Assembly: GCA_023268155.1 (NCBI GenBank)
Contig: JALNKM010000001.1
Location: 248,001 to 312,000, forward strand
Reading direction: 5' to 3'
Source of the DNA: Candidatus Geocrenenecus huangii
Lineage (GTDB): Archaea; Thermoproteota; Nitrososphaeria_A; Caldarchaeales; Wolframiiraptoraceae
DNA: 64,000 nucleotides
Shown here in pieces: positions 1 through 10,294 of the stretch; the stretch's first letter is position 1; each line of letters begins with the position of its first letter. The notes below the pieces were generated by a model. It worked only from the letters and a program-made list of their open reading frames with translations, ran no database searches and was not told where the DNA came from. Made by a program: the position numbers and the translations under genes.

Positions 1-1016
1 CTCTTCTTTAGGGCGATTAGACCTGCATAATCGTAGGGTGCATGTCCAGGTACACTGTATACTACTCCCGTACCAAAGTTGGGGTCGACAAAGTCTGCTG
101 GAAGAATCGGTACGAGCACCCCTGTAAGCGGGGTCTCCACCATTTTACCGATAAATTTTGTAGGGTCGACCTCTGACAAAATCCTACTATTCTTCTTTTG
201 TTGAGAAAGCTTGTCTGCAGCCTTTGTAGATACTAAGAGCCTCTTTCCATCGACCTCCATGATAACGTATTGACTTTTCGGGTTTATCCATACGTTCGTT
301 ACTCCGAAGATCGTTTCTGGTCTAAGAGTTGCAGCGGCTAGATACAGGTCACCTACCTTGAAGTATACCAAGGTATATTCTTCAGGGGAGACCCCCTCCC
401 CAACTAATCTATCATGGTCTCCAGTAGCGCTACTACAATGCGGACACCATACCACTGGATGCTTACCTTTTATAACGTATCCTTTCTTCTTCAAGGTAAG
501 GTATTGCCAAGTGATAAATCTACCATAGTATGGGTGGAGGTCTGTGGTGTAGAATTCCCTTCTAAAATCTACTGAGAACCCGATTGCTTTTACAACTTTT
601 CTATTCTCATCAGTGTAATATCTGCTGATGTATTCGGGGTCTGTGAACTTTTCAACTATTTCAGGAGGAACAGCATCAATCTCTATTAGAACTTTTCTAA
701 TGAGTTGGTCTCCTTGCTTTAGCCTCTCACTTGTTCCTGCAACTGCTTCGCCAGTCCAATGCCAAGCCCATGGGAATAAAACATTGTATCCCTGCATTCT
801 CTTGAATCGTGCGTATGCGTCGCCTCTCGTGAAGGTGAATCCATGACCAATATGTAATGGGCCGTTCTGATATGAGTATGGAACACATACGAAAAACTTC
901 GGTTTCGATGGGTCTGGGTCTGCTTCAAATATTCTAGCTTCACTCCACTTTTCAGCCCACTTCTTCTCATACTCTAAACATGGTTCTATTATTGACTCTC
1001 CTCTACCTGGCTCCAT
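1..1016 (-). CDS. leuS: Leucyl-tRNA synthetase, N-terminal part (cut by window edge)
   Basis: Charges tRNA-Leu with leucine in the cytoplasm. I translated the minus strand by hand; it stays open from 1016 to the window edge, so the C-terminal part is missing. Visible are the class I HIGH signature in the context NGPLHIGHG, the archaeal block WAWHWTGEAVAG, a Cys pair (CPHC), and editing-domain motifs LRPETIFGVTN and GTGVVYSVPGHAPYD. These identify archaeal LeuRS. The ATG at 1016-1014 has GAGG 4 bases upstream. An in-frame TTG at 1031 has a stronger AGGAGG 5 bases upstream and would add five residues, so the start is not settled. No adjacent gene shares its strand upstream closely; a ferritin-like gene follows at 1198. 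Confidence 0.95.
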   Translation of the reverse strand, partial: MEPGRGESIIEPCLEYEKKWAEKWSEARIFEADPDPSKPKFFVCVPYSYQNGPLHIGHGFTFTRGDAYARFKRMQGYNVLFPWAWHWTGEAVAGTSERLKQGDQLIRKVLIEIDAVPPEIVEKFTDPEYISRYYTDENRKVVKAIGFSVDFRREFYTTDLHPYYGRFITWQYLTLKKKGYVIKGKHPVVWCPHCSSATGDHDRLVGEGVSPEEYTLVYFKVGDLYLAAATLRPETIFGVTNVWINPKSQYVIMEVDGKRLLVSTKAADKLSQQKKNSRILSEVDPTKFIGKMVETPLTGVLVPILPADFVDPNFGTGVVYSVPGHAPYDYAGLIALKK

Positions 1017-1197
1017 TCCGCCTCTAATCAAGAATGCCTCCTACTATTTAAGATTCCAAAATATTCTAAACTCGTATTATCGTATGTCTCCTTAACCTCA
1101 TCAATTCAAGTTACTTGATTGCCTACCTCCTTCCTACTATTCCTCTCTATGGAGACTAAATTTCATTCATGATCACGGGTAGACCGAAGATTGTGCA

Positions 1198-1728
1198 CTA
1201 TCCTTGCAGGGCATATGTCTTGATAGCATTAAGAATTTTTTCATGTCTCCTTTCATCCTCAACAATATATTCAAGTATATCCTTTAGAAAGCCTATCTCG
1301 ATCCCTTCATGTTCTATGAGAGTGCCCAGTAGCTTGATCTGGATCAAGTTAAAGTATTCTTCTCCGAAGTATTTCTCGAGATTGACTAGATCATCGAATT
1401 CTGAAGCAAGCTCTTTTAAAGAAATCTTCTCTATCCCCATCATGGACTTCTTAGAATCTTCGATTATACGGATTGCAGTTATTCCTAGAAGTTCCCCGCA
1501 CTCCTCTATGTCGACCTCATCAACTCCTAGATACTTAGAGACTCCTTGAAGAATCTTTGAATGTTTAAGTGAATCTTCAGCTATGTACTCTAGTAAGACT
1601 CTGACTACTTCATCATCAATTCTAGAAGCAATAGACTCATACGCCTGGGAAATCTTTTCCTCAATCAAACCACAACAGAAGAGAATCTTAACTAAATCCT
1701 TCCTCTCACTCAAATTCTCGAAATCCAT
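1198..1728 (-). CDS. Ferritin-like (rubrerythrin-type fold) protein
   Basis: A 176-residue all-helical protein. Two ExxH-type pairs are visible, EDSLKHSKIL (about residues 50-60) and EDERRHEKIL (about 155-165), with further acidic residues (EHEGIE) between. This spacing is that of the ferritin-like diiron fold, where two EXXH helices bind two metals. There is no rubredoxin Cys domain and no signal peptide. Likely roles are peroxide or iron handling in the cytoplasm, but the substrate cannot be read from sequence. It stands alone between leuS (same strand) and the divergent GTPase gene. Confidence 0.65.
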   Translation of the reverse strand: MDFENLSERKDLVKILFCCGLIEEKISQAYESIASRIDDEVVRVLLEYIAEDSLKHSKILQGVSKYLGVDEVDIEECGELLGITAIRIIEDSKKSMMGIEKISLKELASEFDDLVNLEKYFGEEYFNLIQIKLLGTLIEHEGIEIGFLKDILEYIVEDERRHEKILNAIKTYALQG

Positions 1729-1906
1729 AGATTATCATAGAAGGTTAAATGTCCAAAGATAAAAAGATTTTCCAAGAATAGAACAGCTTCTTGATCGCAC
1801 TTGTGAAGATGAATCTTCATGTGATTCTTAGGTTTGAAAGCTTCCGGAAAAATTTAACCTTTAAACTAACCGTTATCATCTTCTAATTAGGCTTGGTGAG
1901 TTTTCG

Positions 1907-3067
1907 ATGCCTACGAATCTCCCAGTAGAAGCACAGAAAGCACTTGCAAGGTATCAGCTAGCTAGGTCGATCCCTGAAAAGATAAAAGCATTAGAAGAAG
2001 CTTTGAGCTTGATCCCAGACCATAAGGGTACTGAGAAACTGAGGGGACAATTGAAGAGGAGAATAGCCGAGCTTAAGAAAGAAGCTGAGAGAAAAGCTGT
2101 AACGAAAACTGGTCGTAGGGATTTCTTCACAATATCTAAGGAGGGGGATTCCCAGGTCGTAATAATTGGTTCAACAAACTCTGGTAAATCAAGTCTACTA
2201 AGAGCTTTAACCAATGCTAGGCCTGTAGTTGCCCCATACCCCTTCTCGACAGATAAGCCTACGCCCGGGATGATGTATTACGACGATGTGGAGATACAGT
2301 TAGTAGAACTCCCTGCAATCTTGACTGATGAACTAGAGGAAACACAGTATACAAGCAAATCTCTCGGCCTTGTTAAGAATTCAGATGGGGTGATAATACT
2401 TCTTGATTGCTTAAACAATCCAGTAACACAACTGGAGAGGATCCTCCAGCTACTTGATGAGGCGGGAATCTCGATTAAACCGAAGAAAGGAGACATATTA
2501 TTAGAGAAAAAAGATAGCGGAGGGATTAGAATAGTTGCTTTCGGAAACTTTCATGGAACTTACCGAGAAGTAGAAGAATTATTAAGGAACGTCGGTATTA
2601 GAAATGCTGTAGTAAAGATATATGGAGAAGCATCCATAGAAGACCTTGAGGAAGCAATTATAAGAGAAACGGTATACAAGAAGACATTAATAGTATTAAA
2701 TAAGATAGATGCGGCGGAACCTTCAGAACTCAATAAGCTTAAAAATATCATGGAAGACCTCCAGATACCGTATACCTTCATCTCGGCTGAAAAGAAAGAA
2801 AACCTAGAAAAGCTAAAAGAAAGGATCTTCAGGACCCTCGGATTAATAAGGGTTTACACTCAGAAAGATGGTGTAGTTTCTAGGAAGCCGATCGTAATGA
2901 GAGAGAATGCAACAGTCCGAGAGCTTGCTGAAAGAATCCATAAAGATCTCGCTAGGAACATAAGGTATGCAAGAGTATGGGGTAGGTCTGTCAAGATTCA
3001 AGGACAGCAGGTTGGTCCAGACCATGTATTACGAGACCTCGATATAGTCGAAGTATACGCTGGATAG
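1907..3067 (+). CDS. DRG/Obg-family GTPase with TGS domain
   Basis: A 386-residue cytoplasmic GTPase. The order is an N-terminal helical region rich in Lys and Glu (about 1-70), the G domain with P-loop GSTNSGKS (about 87-94), switch region PYPFSTDKPTPGMM, DxxG-like VELPAIL (the Gly is replaced), NKID (G4), and SAEKKE (G5), then a C-terminal TGS domain ending in VLRDLDIVEVYAG. This architecture is the archaeal/eukaryotic developmentally regulated GTP-binding protein family, which associates with ribosomes. The length is close to the usual 360-390. It is followed within 65 bases by complex I genes, which is probably coincidence rather than a functional operon. Confidence 0.9.
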   Translation: MPTNLPVEAQKALARYQLARSIPEKIKALEEALSLIPDHKGTEKLRGQLKRRIAELKKEAERKAVTKTGRRDFFTISKEGDSQVVIIGSTNSGKSSLLRALTNARPVVAPYPFSTDKPTPGMMYYDDVEIQLVELPAILTDELEETQYTSKSLGLVKNSDGVIILLDCLNNPVTQLERILQLLDEAGISIKPKKGDILLEKKDSGGIRIVAFGNFHGTYREVEELLRNVGIRNAVVKIYGEASIEDLEEAIIRETVYKKTLIVLNKIDAAEPSELNKLKNIMEDLQIPYTFISAEKKENLEKLKERIFRTLGLIRVYTQKDGVVSRKPIVMRENATVRELAERIHKDLARNIRYARVWGRSVKIQGQQVGPDHVLRDLDIVEVYAG

Positions 3068-3131
3068 AATTGATTAGCCTAAACCATGATGAGACAACAT
3101 ATTTATGGAGGGAGAAGATAGTAAATCCAGA

Positions 3132-3377
3132 ATGAATATAGAAGTTCTAGAAGTATCTCTATTCATCTCTCTCATAGTCTTCTCGATAATAGCGGTAGAA
3201 TCCGAGAACTTGATTAGAGCAGTATTCGGCTTACTCGGCTTCATAATCTCTCTAAGCTTCATCTTCATTCTACTCTACGCTCTCCACGTAGGCTTAATGC
3301 TTCTACTGGTCTATGCAGGTGGAGCAATCGCTCTACTCATGATAGTTATAATGATGACTAACAGGAGGGAAGAGTAA
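3132..3377 (+). CDS. Complex I subunit J, N-terminal half (NuoJ-like)
   Basis: A small membrane protein with three hydrophobic helices. The second and third carry AVFGLLGFIISLSFIF and LLLVYAGGAIALLMI, matching the NuoJ/ND6 signature around the pi-bulge helix. It belongs to the proton-pumping membrane arm of NADH dehydrogenase-like complexes. An upstream ATG at 3105 would add nine hydrophilic residues. I prefer 3132 because a TATA-like CATATTTATG at 3099-3108 sits about 26 bases upstream, giving a leaderless message. The protein is only about 82 residues, half the usual NuoJ, and the rest is in the next gene, whose ATG overlaps this stop (TAATG). Confidence 0.8.
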   Translation: MNIEVLEVSLFISLIVFSIIAVESENLIRAVFGLLGFIISLSFIFILLYALHVGLMLLLVYAGGAIALLMIVIMMTNRREE

Positions 3378-3637
3378 TGAGAGGGTATCAGGTCTTCGGC
3401 TCGATTACAGCAATAATCTTTGCAACACTGCTCTTCCTTACTCTAGCCAGTAATCCGCCGATACATTCAGGATGGAGGAAAACTGTTGAAGAAATAAAAC
3501 CCTTAGACTTTAATACGATTGGCAGAGCTATAAGCCAATATATCTGGGAAAACTTCTACATGGCCTTCATGGCACTGATCTTGGTTGCAGTAGCGCTAGC
3601 TTTCTCTATAGTTGCATTACTGAGGAGAGGTGAATGA
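3377..3637 (+). CDS. Complex I subunit J, C-terminal half (NuoJ-like)
   Basis: An 86-residue membrane protein with an N-terminal helix (VFGSITAIIFATLLFLTLA), a polar loop of about 35 residues, and a C-terminal helix (AFMALILVAVALAFSIVALL). This is the topology of the C-terminal half of NuoJ: the loop followed by a last helix. It lies in a different frame from the upstream half and starts on the overlap TAATG, so the two are separate, translationally coupled products. Assignment rests on position between the NuoJ N-terminal half and NuoK and on topology, as sequence identity in this part of the family is low. Confidence 0.7.
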   Translation: MRGYQVFGSITAIIFATLLFLTLASNPPIHSGWRKTVEEIKPLDFNTIGRAISQYIWENFYMAFMALILVAVALAFSIVALLRRGE

Positions 3638-3950
3638 GTTGGCTCTACCACTATACTACTATCCGATAGTTGCAGGACTAATATTCACAATCGGAGTATA
3701 CTGTCTCGCAACGAAGAAGAGCATCGTCAAACAGATAATAGCTATAGAACTAATGGTGAACGCCGCCCATCTAAACTTCATCGCATTTGCATTGACGCCC
3801 ACAGGTATAGACCCCTACTCTCATAGCTTCGTAATACTCTCACTAGGAGTAGGAGGAGCAATAATCTCTGTAGCGATCCTTCTCGCTGTACAGATTTATA
3901 GGACATACGGTGCGCTAGACGTAACAATCCTTAGGAGATTAAGAAGATAA
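3630..3950 (+). CDS. nuoK: Complex I subunit K (NuoK/ND4L)
   Basis: A 106-residue protein with three transmembrane helices. The conserved motif LMVNAAHLNFIAF contains an ExxxxNxxxLNF pattern (IELMVNAAHLNF) characteristic of NuoK, where the Glu takes part in proton translocation. The start is GTG at 3630, overlapping the previous gene by 8 bases with GAGGAGAGG just upstream. Together with the two NuoJ parts it forms a short operon; NuoN is found at 10295-11782 on the other strand and the remaining subunits are outside the window. Confidence 0.92.
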   Translation: MNELALPLYYYPIVAGLIFTIGVYCLATKKSIVKQIIAIELMVNAAHLNFIAFALTPTGIDPYSHSFVILSLGVGGAIISVAILLAVQIYRTYGALDVTILRRLRR

Positions 3951-3951
3951 C

Positions 3952-4659
3952 ATGGAGAATCGTGAAGTAAGACTCCAAGATGTTCGTAGGAAGCTTCCGG
4001 AGATAACTGGTACGTGGAATCCAGTTACGGGATGCATGCATGGATGCATATATTGCTGGGCCAGAAGATATGCTGAGCGTCTCTCTAAAATGGAGGTCGA
4101 GCCATACGCTGAGAAGGGATTCCAGCCAGCCTTCATCCAAGACAGGCTTAGAAAAAAATTCTCAAAGAATTCTTTTATTTTTGTTTCGGATATGGGAGAC
4201 TTGTTAGGGGATTGGGTTCCAGATGAATGGATAGACAAAGTATTATCTAAGATTAAAATGTTACCTCATACACATTTCCTGCTACTAACTAAGAATCCTA
4301 AGAGGTATCTTAGCATAAGCCTCCCAGACAACGTTGTAGCAGGGGCCACGATTGAGAGCAATAGAGACTATCCAAACTTATCTAACGCTCCACCGCAGGG
4401 AGAAAGGATTGAAGTGATGAATAAGCTAAATCACGTATACAAAGCATTAGTGATAGAGCCCATACTCGAATTCGACATAGAAGAGTTTACTGAAATAGTC
4501 AAAGAGATATCTCCATCTCTAGTCTACGTAGGATACGATAATTATGGATTCAAACTACCCGAGCCCACCCTAAGGAAAACATTGGAGTTCATCAATAATC
4601 TATCAGAATTTACTGACGTTAGACTTGGAACTATTAGAAAGGCATTTTATGAAAAATGA
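3952..4659 (+). CDS. DUF5131 (phage Gp37/Gp68-like) family protein
   Basis: A 235-residue protein with TWNPVTGCMHGCIYCWARRYAER at about residues 20-42 written here in parts: TWNPVTGC, then HGCIYCWAR, then YAER. The CxxxCxYC arrangement resembles a radical SAM iron-sulfur site, and FVSDMGDLLGDWVP and LLLTKNPKR are the next family motifs. Proteins of this family occur in bacteria, archaea and phages. Their function is not established, although the Cys triad suggests a 4Fe-4S radical SAM-like enzyme. The start lies one base after the nuoK stop, so it may be co-transcribed with the complex I genes. No link in function is evident. Confidence 0.75.
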   Translation: MENREVRLQDVRRKLPEITGTWNPVTGCMHGCIYCWARRYAERLSKMEVEPYAEKGFQPAFIQDRLRKKFSKNSFIFVSDMGDLLGDWVPDEWIDKVLSKIKMLPHTHFLLLTKNPKRYLSISLPDNVVAGATIESNRDYPNLSNAPPQGERIEVMNKLNHVYKALVIEPILEFDIEEFTEIVKEISPSLVYVGYDNYGFKLPEPTLRKTLEFINNLSEFTDVRLGTIRKAFYEK

Positions 4660-4739
4660 CAGGTCCACCACTCTAGATAAAAATGGAGAATAGTGTGAAT
4701 TTTCTTTAACATCTATTGAAGATTAATCGGTGGAGCAGT

Positions 4740-5885
4740 ATGGAATATTTTGAGTGGTTCGCTACGACCATTAGTGGGCTGGAAGACCTCGCTGCAAGAG
4801 AGATCGAAGAACTAACCGGTCTTCCTACCCAACCAGATGTCGGTAAAGTCTTCTTTGAGGGAACCATTGAACATGCCGCCAAGATCAATTATTCATCTAC
4901 AATGGTCAATAAGGTTTACCTACTTTTAGAGAGGGAAGAGATACAAACCTTAGAAGACTTGTATAATGTTGCAAGAAGATTAGACTATTCATGGCTCATT
5001 GAGCCGAATCAAACATTCGCCGTTAAAGCTGAGAGGCATGACAAGAAGCTCCCATTCACTAGTATTAATGCTGCAGCATCCATAGGTCGAGCGATTATCG
5101 AAAGCTTTGCAGAATCTACAAAGATAAAGTTAAGAGTCGACCTCGATAACCCAGACCTCGAATTTTATTGTCTACTTAGAGATTCGAAGATGTTTCTAGG
5201 CCTAAACACTACTGGAGAATCCCTGCATAAGAGATACTACAAGGCATATTCTCATAGAGCTGGGTTGCAGTCTACTATCGCCTCCGCAATGATCAAGATA
5301 TCTGGGTGGGGAAAGAATCAAAGCTTGCTAGATCCTATGTGTGGTGGTGGAACGATACCTATAGAAGCGGCTATAAAGTTGAAGAATATTCCTCCGGGAT
5401 TTATGAGGAGAGAGCTGGACATTGAGAAGTTAAAGTTCGTCGACTCATTGTTTATTCAAGAACTAAGAAAGAAAATTGAAGAAAGCATTGACAGAGATGC
5501 TTTAGCAGAGATCGTTGGGAGTGATGTCTCACCCAAGAGTGCCGAGTATGCTAAGAGGAACGTTGAAGCCGCAGGTGTATCTGATACTGTGAGGATAGAG
5601 GTTAGAGATTGCCTAAAGATTAGCGAGTGGCTTAATTGGGAGCCGAGCCACGTAATCACGAACCCACCATACGGGGTAAGAATGAATATAGGAAACATAG
5701 TAGAATTCTATAGTAGATTTATCGAGAATATTAGGAGAGCTTCTCCAAACTCGAGGCTTACAGTCATCGTCTCTAAACCTAAGACGCTTACCAGCATTCT
5801 GAGAGAAAACAACTATAGAATAGTCTCAACTAGAGAAATAATGTATGGCAGGCTGAGAACAGTAATAATCTCTGCAGAAGGGTAA
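4740..5885 (+). CDS. THUMP-domain RNA (guanine-N2) methyltransferase, Trm14/RlmL type
   Basis: The order is an N-terminal ferredoxin-like/THUMP region (to about residue 150), a linker, then a Rossmann-type methyltransferase. SAM motif I appears as LLDPMCGGGTIPIEAA, and the catalytic NPPYG motif (TNPPYGVRMN) is typical of amino-group N2-guanine or N6-adenine methylation. This fits the archaeal Trm14/COG0116 family, which makes m2G in tRNA. I start it at the ATG at 4740, with GGTGGAG five bases upstream. A TTG at 4716 would add eight residues. The gene converges on the 16S rRNA gene, with only about 95 bases between. Confidence 0.85.
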   Translation: MEYFEWFATTISGLEDLAAREIEELTGLPTQPDVGKVFFEGTIEHAAKINYSSTMVNKVYLLLEREEIQTLEDLYNVARRLDYSWLIEPNQTFAVKAERHDKKLPFTSINAAASIGRAIIESFAESTKIKLRVDLDNPDLEFYCLLRDSKMFLGLNTTGESLHKRYYKAYSHRAGLQSTIASAMIKISGWGKNQSLLDPMCGGGTIPIEAAIKLKNIPPGFMRRELDIEKLKFVDSLFIQELRKKIEESIDRDALAEIVGSDVSPKSAEYAKRNVEAAGVSDTVRIEVRDCLKISEWLNWEPSHVITNPPYGVRMNIGNIVEFYSRFIENIRRASPNSRLTVIVSKPKTLTSILRENNYRIVSTREIMYGRLRTVIISAEG

Positions 5886-5927
5886 GTAACACATCCCAAG
5901 TAAAGAATTCTCTCGAACCGGAGATAA

Positions 5928-5968
5928 CACAGGGCCTCTATCACACTCTTCTGGAGAAGCTCCAGGCA
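5928..5968 (-). other. Pre-16S processing stem, 3' arm
   Basis: Three segments here are exact complements of segments upstream of the 16S 5' end: 5928-5938 pairs with 7610-7620 (11 bp), 5945-5952 pairs with 7596-7603 (8 bp), and 5960-5968 pairs with 7574-7582 (9 bp). The interrupted helix brings the 16S ends together and resembles the archaeal bulge-helix-bulge processing stem cleaved by the splicing endonuclease. The pairing is seen directly; the cleavage is known from other archaea. Confidence 0.8.
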
Positions 5969-5979
5969 AGAATTGGCGG

Positions 5980-7569
<1,590 letters not shown>

Positions 7570-7573
7570 TCTA

Positions 7574-7620
7574 TGCCTGGAGAGTTGGCTTCTCGAGAAG
7601 AGTTTTGTGGAGGCCCTGTG
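7574..7620 (-). other. Pre-16S processing stem, 5' arm
   Basis: This leader segment holds the partners of the 3' arm: 7610-7620, 7596-7603 and 7574-7582 are complementary to 5928-5938, 5945-5952 and 5960-5968. The rest of the leader, up to the promoter near 7770, contains further local inverted repeats, for example a 16S-proximal hairpin around 7629-7661 (GGACCTGAG with CTCAGGTCT). The 276 bases between the 16S 5' end and the SWIM gene hold only this leader and promoter. Confidence 0.75.
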
Positions 7621-7763
7621 TCGGACCTGAGTTCTACTTCTTTCTCAGGTCTCCATTCTGTGGCCACGGGAGGAGACCACCCATTCATTTCTGGGAGGGC
7701 CTCTCCCATTTCTTGGGTGGTACCGCCGTCGCGCCGTGGTCTTTTGCCATCATTATTATACTA

Positions 7764-7786
7764 TTGGTTTTATAAAAACTTTCTCT
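7764..7786 (-). promoter_or_regulatory. 16S rRNA promoter (TATA box and BRE)
   Basis: On the minus strand the sequence reads GAAAG followed by TTTTTATAAAA, a strong archaeal TATA box with a purine-rich BRE-like element just upstream. It lies about 200 bases upstream of the mature 16S 5' end. Transcription would begin about 25 bases further along, near 7745, just where the sequence turns GC-rich and the leader begins. The match to the archaeal consensus is good; the start site is inferred. Confidence 0.7.
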
Positions 7787-7845
7787 TTATAATGGTCTAT
7801 CCATGACTTCTTATCAACTCCGGTCGTATTTCATAAATATGCCTT

Positions 7846-8169
7846 CTAGGCCTCCTCTCCTCTTTTGTCAAGTAAATCTTCAAGTATCCTCATGTATGAG
7901 GTATCTTCTTTTTCTATGATACTGTATTTTTCTTCTTGAATTGATTTTTTGACGGCGAGGAGATGATAGCATGATGGTTTCTCCCCACTTATTACTCTGA
8001 AGAAGAAGTCATTACATGTACAATACTCTGCTTTCGGCAAGACCAGGTAGCGTCCATGCCTTCCAACTACTATCCAAAGTCTCCTACCGCTTGGTTTAAA
8101 GATGTACAGCTTAACTCTTTTCTCTCTAATAGCTTCTAGAGCTTTATAATCTAATTCTTCCGTAGTCAT
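7846..8169 (-). CDS. SWIM zinc-finger protein
   Basis: A 107-residue protein with a central SWIM motif: CTC near residue 50, followed after about 16 residues by CYH (CxC...CxH zinc ligands). SWIM domains bind DNA or proteins and occur in archaeal small proteins linked to recombination. Its ATG overlaps the stop of the upstream phosphoesterase gene by 4 bases, making it the last gene of a top6A-phosphoesterase-SWIM operon, which suggests a role in DNA repair or chromosome maintenance. Confidence 0.8.
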   Translation of the reverse strand: MTTEELDYKALEAIREKRVKLYIFKPSGRRLWIVVGRHGRYLVLPKAEYCTCNDFFFRVISGEKPSCYHLLAVKKSIQEEKYSIIEKEDTSYMRILEDLLDKRGEEA

Positions 8170-8969
8170 AGTATCTCATCTTTCAGCTTCTCTACATGTT
8201 CTAGTCTACCTAGGGACCTACCATCAAGTAAGATTATCTCAGCTAGAGATATTGAGAAACTGTTTGTCTTGATTAGAGGCCACAGTCTATCTTCTGGTCT
8301 TATATTGTTTATAGATATTCCCGTGAGGAGGGGGTTGAAAGCTGGTAAAATTATTAATTTTATTCTCCCTCGCACCTTCAATCTTGCACCATATTTCTCT
8401 CTGAAGACTTTAGCAATATTTTCTTTATCTCCTTCCATCAACATCCATACAGGTTTCTTGATTATGCTTCCCACGTCTGTTCTAAGATTAATCATTGGGT
8501 GAAGATGACCCATCAAGATTACATCACTCTCTAATATGTCGATGTTGGGCCATCTATGTCCATGATACAGGAAGAACTTCTTCTCACCTTCAATAAGTAG
8601 ACCACTACTGGATGCATACTTGATAGCGTTCCCCAACACTTTTTTTATGTTTCCGTCATGATTCCCCGGAACAAGCATTATCTTGACGCCGGTTTGCTTG
8701 ATCATCTCTATTGCTTTAGGCATCTCCTCCCATTCGATAGTTGAAGAATACGGGATCTTATGTTTTAAGTCTCCCAGAATTATGATTTTCCTAGGTTCTT
8801 GTTCTTCGATCAGTTTTATTAGCAGTTCCGTTATTCTCCATGTTTGGGATGGAATTCTTATCCCTCTTTCTCTAAATTCTGCTTCAAATCCAAAATGAAT
8901 ATCAGAGACTACGATGGCTGGTTCAGGTTTCTCGATCAGTATCGCTGGCCAGTTCTCCAAGAGCTTCAA
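8166..8969 (-). CDS. Calcineurin-like metallophosphoesterase, archaeal SbcD-related type
   Basis: A 267-residue phosphoesterase with the full set of metal motifs in order: SDIHFG, LGDLKHK, VPGNHDGN, YHGH and MGHLHP. The spacing and the N-terminal half match the archaeal family related to the nuclease SbcD/Mre11. A nuclease or phosphodiesterase acting on nucleic acid is likely, but the substrate is not known. The start is a TTG overlapping the top6A stop (TTGA) and the end overlaps the SWIM gene, so translation is coupled to both neighbours. Confidence 0.85.
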   Translation of the reverse strand: MKLLENWPAILIEKPEPAIVVSDIHFGFEAEFRERGIRIPSQTWRITELLIKLIEEQEPRKIIILGDLKHKIPYSSTIEWEEMPKAIEMIKQTGVKIMLVPGNHDGNIKKVLGNAIKYASSSGLLIEGEKKFFLYHGHRWPNIDILESDVILMGHLHPMINLRTDVGSIIKKPVWMLMEGDKENIAKVFREKYGARLKVRGRIKLIILPAFNPLLTGISINNIRPEDRLWPLIKTNSFSISLAEIILLDGRSLGRLEHVEKLKDEIL

Positions 8970-10087
8970 CGTTTCTGTAGCTCCGCTAACCTCTCAGGTA
9001 GAAATTCCTTAACAATGAAGTCTAACCCATATCTACTGAACGCTTCGAGTTCCGCCTTCCTCTTTATTTTCCAGAATTCTTTTATCTCCCTCCTCCATGG
9101 ATCATTCTGGTATCTAGGATCCTGCTCTAGTTCTTGAAGCCTCTTCACATCTTGCTCGTTCAATCTCATCGATGGGAGCTTGTATCTAGTTATGTCTGAA
9201 GCCCATACGCCTGCCCAGACTGCGTCTGGAACATTTATTCCTTTTATATGAGCGCTTAATGCTGAGCCATGTATTAGTACTGAAGCTATATGTACCCCGT
9301 AAGGGTCTGCGTCTGTAAAGACGTAGACTGGGAGATTCAATTCTTCATGAAGTCTTCTAATAAGTTTTCTAGCATTACGTGGTGACTGACCCGCAGTGTG
9401 TAGGAGCAGTGCTCTGTATTTCTTGTCTGCTTCTTCTTCGACGAATCTACTGAAGACTGCGCCTTTCTCTATTACGAATAATACTTCTGCACCGCATTTC
9501 ACGAATTCAGCTGTCGTTAGAGCTGGACCAATAGCGAAGCCATCTGGATGTGATGATAGGTCTACTCTTTTACCTCTGAATCCTGGAACAGTGTATTCTA
9601 TTACCAAGTCGCCATATATTGATGCTCTTTCTTCAGGGAAGATATGGAAGTCTTCTCTAGGGCTATCTATGATGCTCTCCAACTCCATTATCATCTCATC
9701 ACTTTCATCTTGGTCTTCGAAGTCTATTCCTTCACCTATCGCTACATAGTATGTATCTCTGAGAGTGGACGTTTTAGCTGCTTCGATCAGCTTTTTCCCG
9801 AAAGAAGCTATCCATAGTAATTGAGCAAATGGTCTTAGATGACGGATATTCTTAGTTGTTCTCTCCTTCATCTTGCCTGCTAGAACATACTGTCTAAGCT
9901 TCTCGTCATAGACGATATTCTTCGTCGTCCTCGACGGAATATTTAGTTCAGGGAATTCTCCTCTCGAAAGGTCTCGGTAGATTTTTTCTCCAAGCTTCTT
10001 CAATTTTCCTAATACTTCCTGCCTAATTGCATCTGCTTTATACGTCTTCTCTTCATCTTTCTTCTTAGGTGTCAAGTCCCTACCCAC
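8966..10087 (-). CDS. top6A: DNA topoisomerase VI subunit A
   Basis: Subunit A of the type IIB topoisomerase, related to Spo11, which makes the transient double-strand break. It has an N-terminal winged-helix domain with the catalytic Tyr in STLRDTYYVA (about residues 125-135) and a Toprim domain with a conserved Glu (EKGA) and the acidic cluster FTDADPYGVHI (about 255-265). The length of 373 is typical. The usual partner gene top6B is not adjacent; instead it leads an operon with a phosphoesterase and a SWIM protein. The GTG start at 10087 is tentative. The N-terminus (about 20 residues) is Lys-rich. Confidence 0.96.
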   Translation of the reverse strand: MGRDLTPKKKDEEKTYKADAIRQEVLGKLKKLGEKIYRDLSRGEFPELNIPSRTTKNIVYDEKLRQYVLAGKMKERTTKNIRHLRPFAQLLWIASFGKKLIEAAKTSTLRDTYYVAIGEGIDFEDQDESDEMIMELESIIDSPREDFHIFPEERASIYGDLVIEYTVPGFRGKRVDLSSHPDGFAIGPALTTAEFVKCGAEVLFVIEKGAVFSRFVEEEADKKYRALLLHTAGQSPRNARKLIRRLHEELNLPVYVFTDADPYGVHIASVLIHGSALSAHIKGINVPDAVWAGVWASDITRYKLPSMRLNEQDVKRLQELEQDPRYQNDPWRREIKEFWKIKRKAELEAFSRYGLDFIVKEFLPERLAELQKR

Positions 10088-10294
10088 AAGATACCCACTA
10101 GAAGTATCTTATAGATATTCTAGTCTTGCAGGAGAGAAAGTTACAGTTTTCGATATAGAAGACGCCTTCTATACTTTAAGCTTTCTCTTTACCTAGGCTG
10201 TGAAACTCAAATACATCATCTTCATGTAGAAGTTTTCCACAAAAACGTCATTCAGTGAGAGCCTCTGCGTGTAAGAAAACTCTTTAAGGTTCTT

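Noticed and set aside
10088-10294. Possible C/D box RNA on the minus strand (GATGATG and CTGA)
   Set aside because: Box C is imperfect and box order and spacing do not match a guide RNA.
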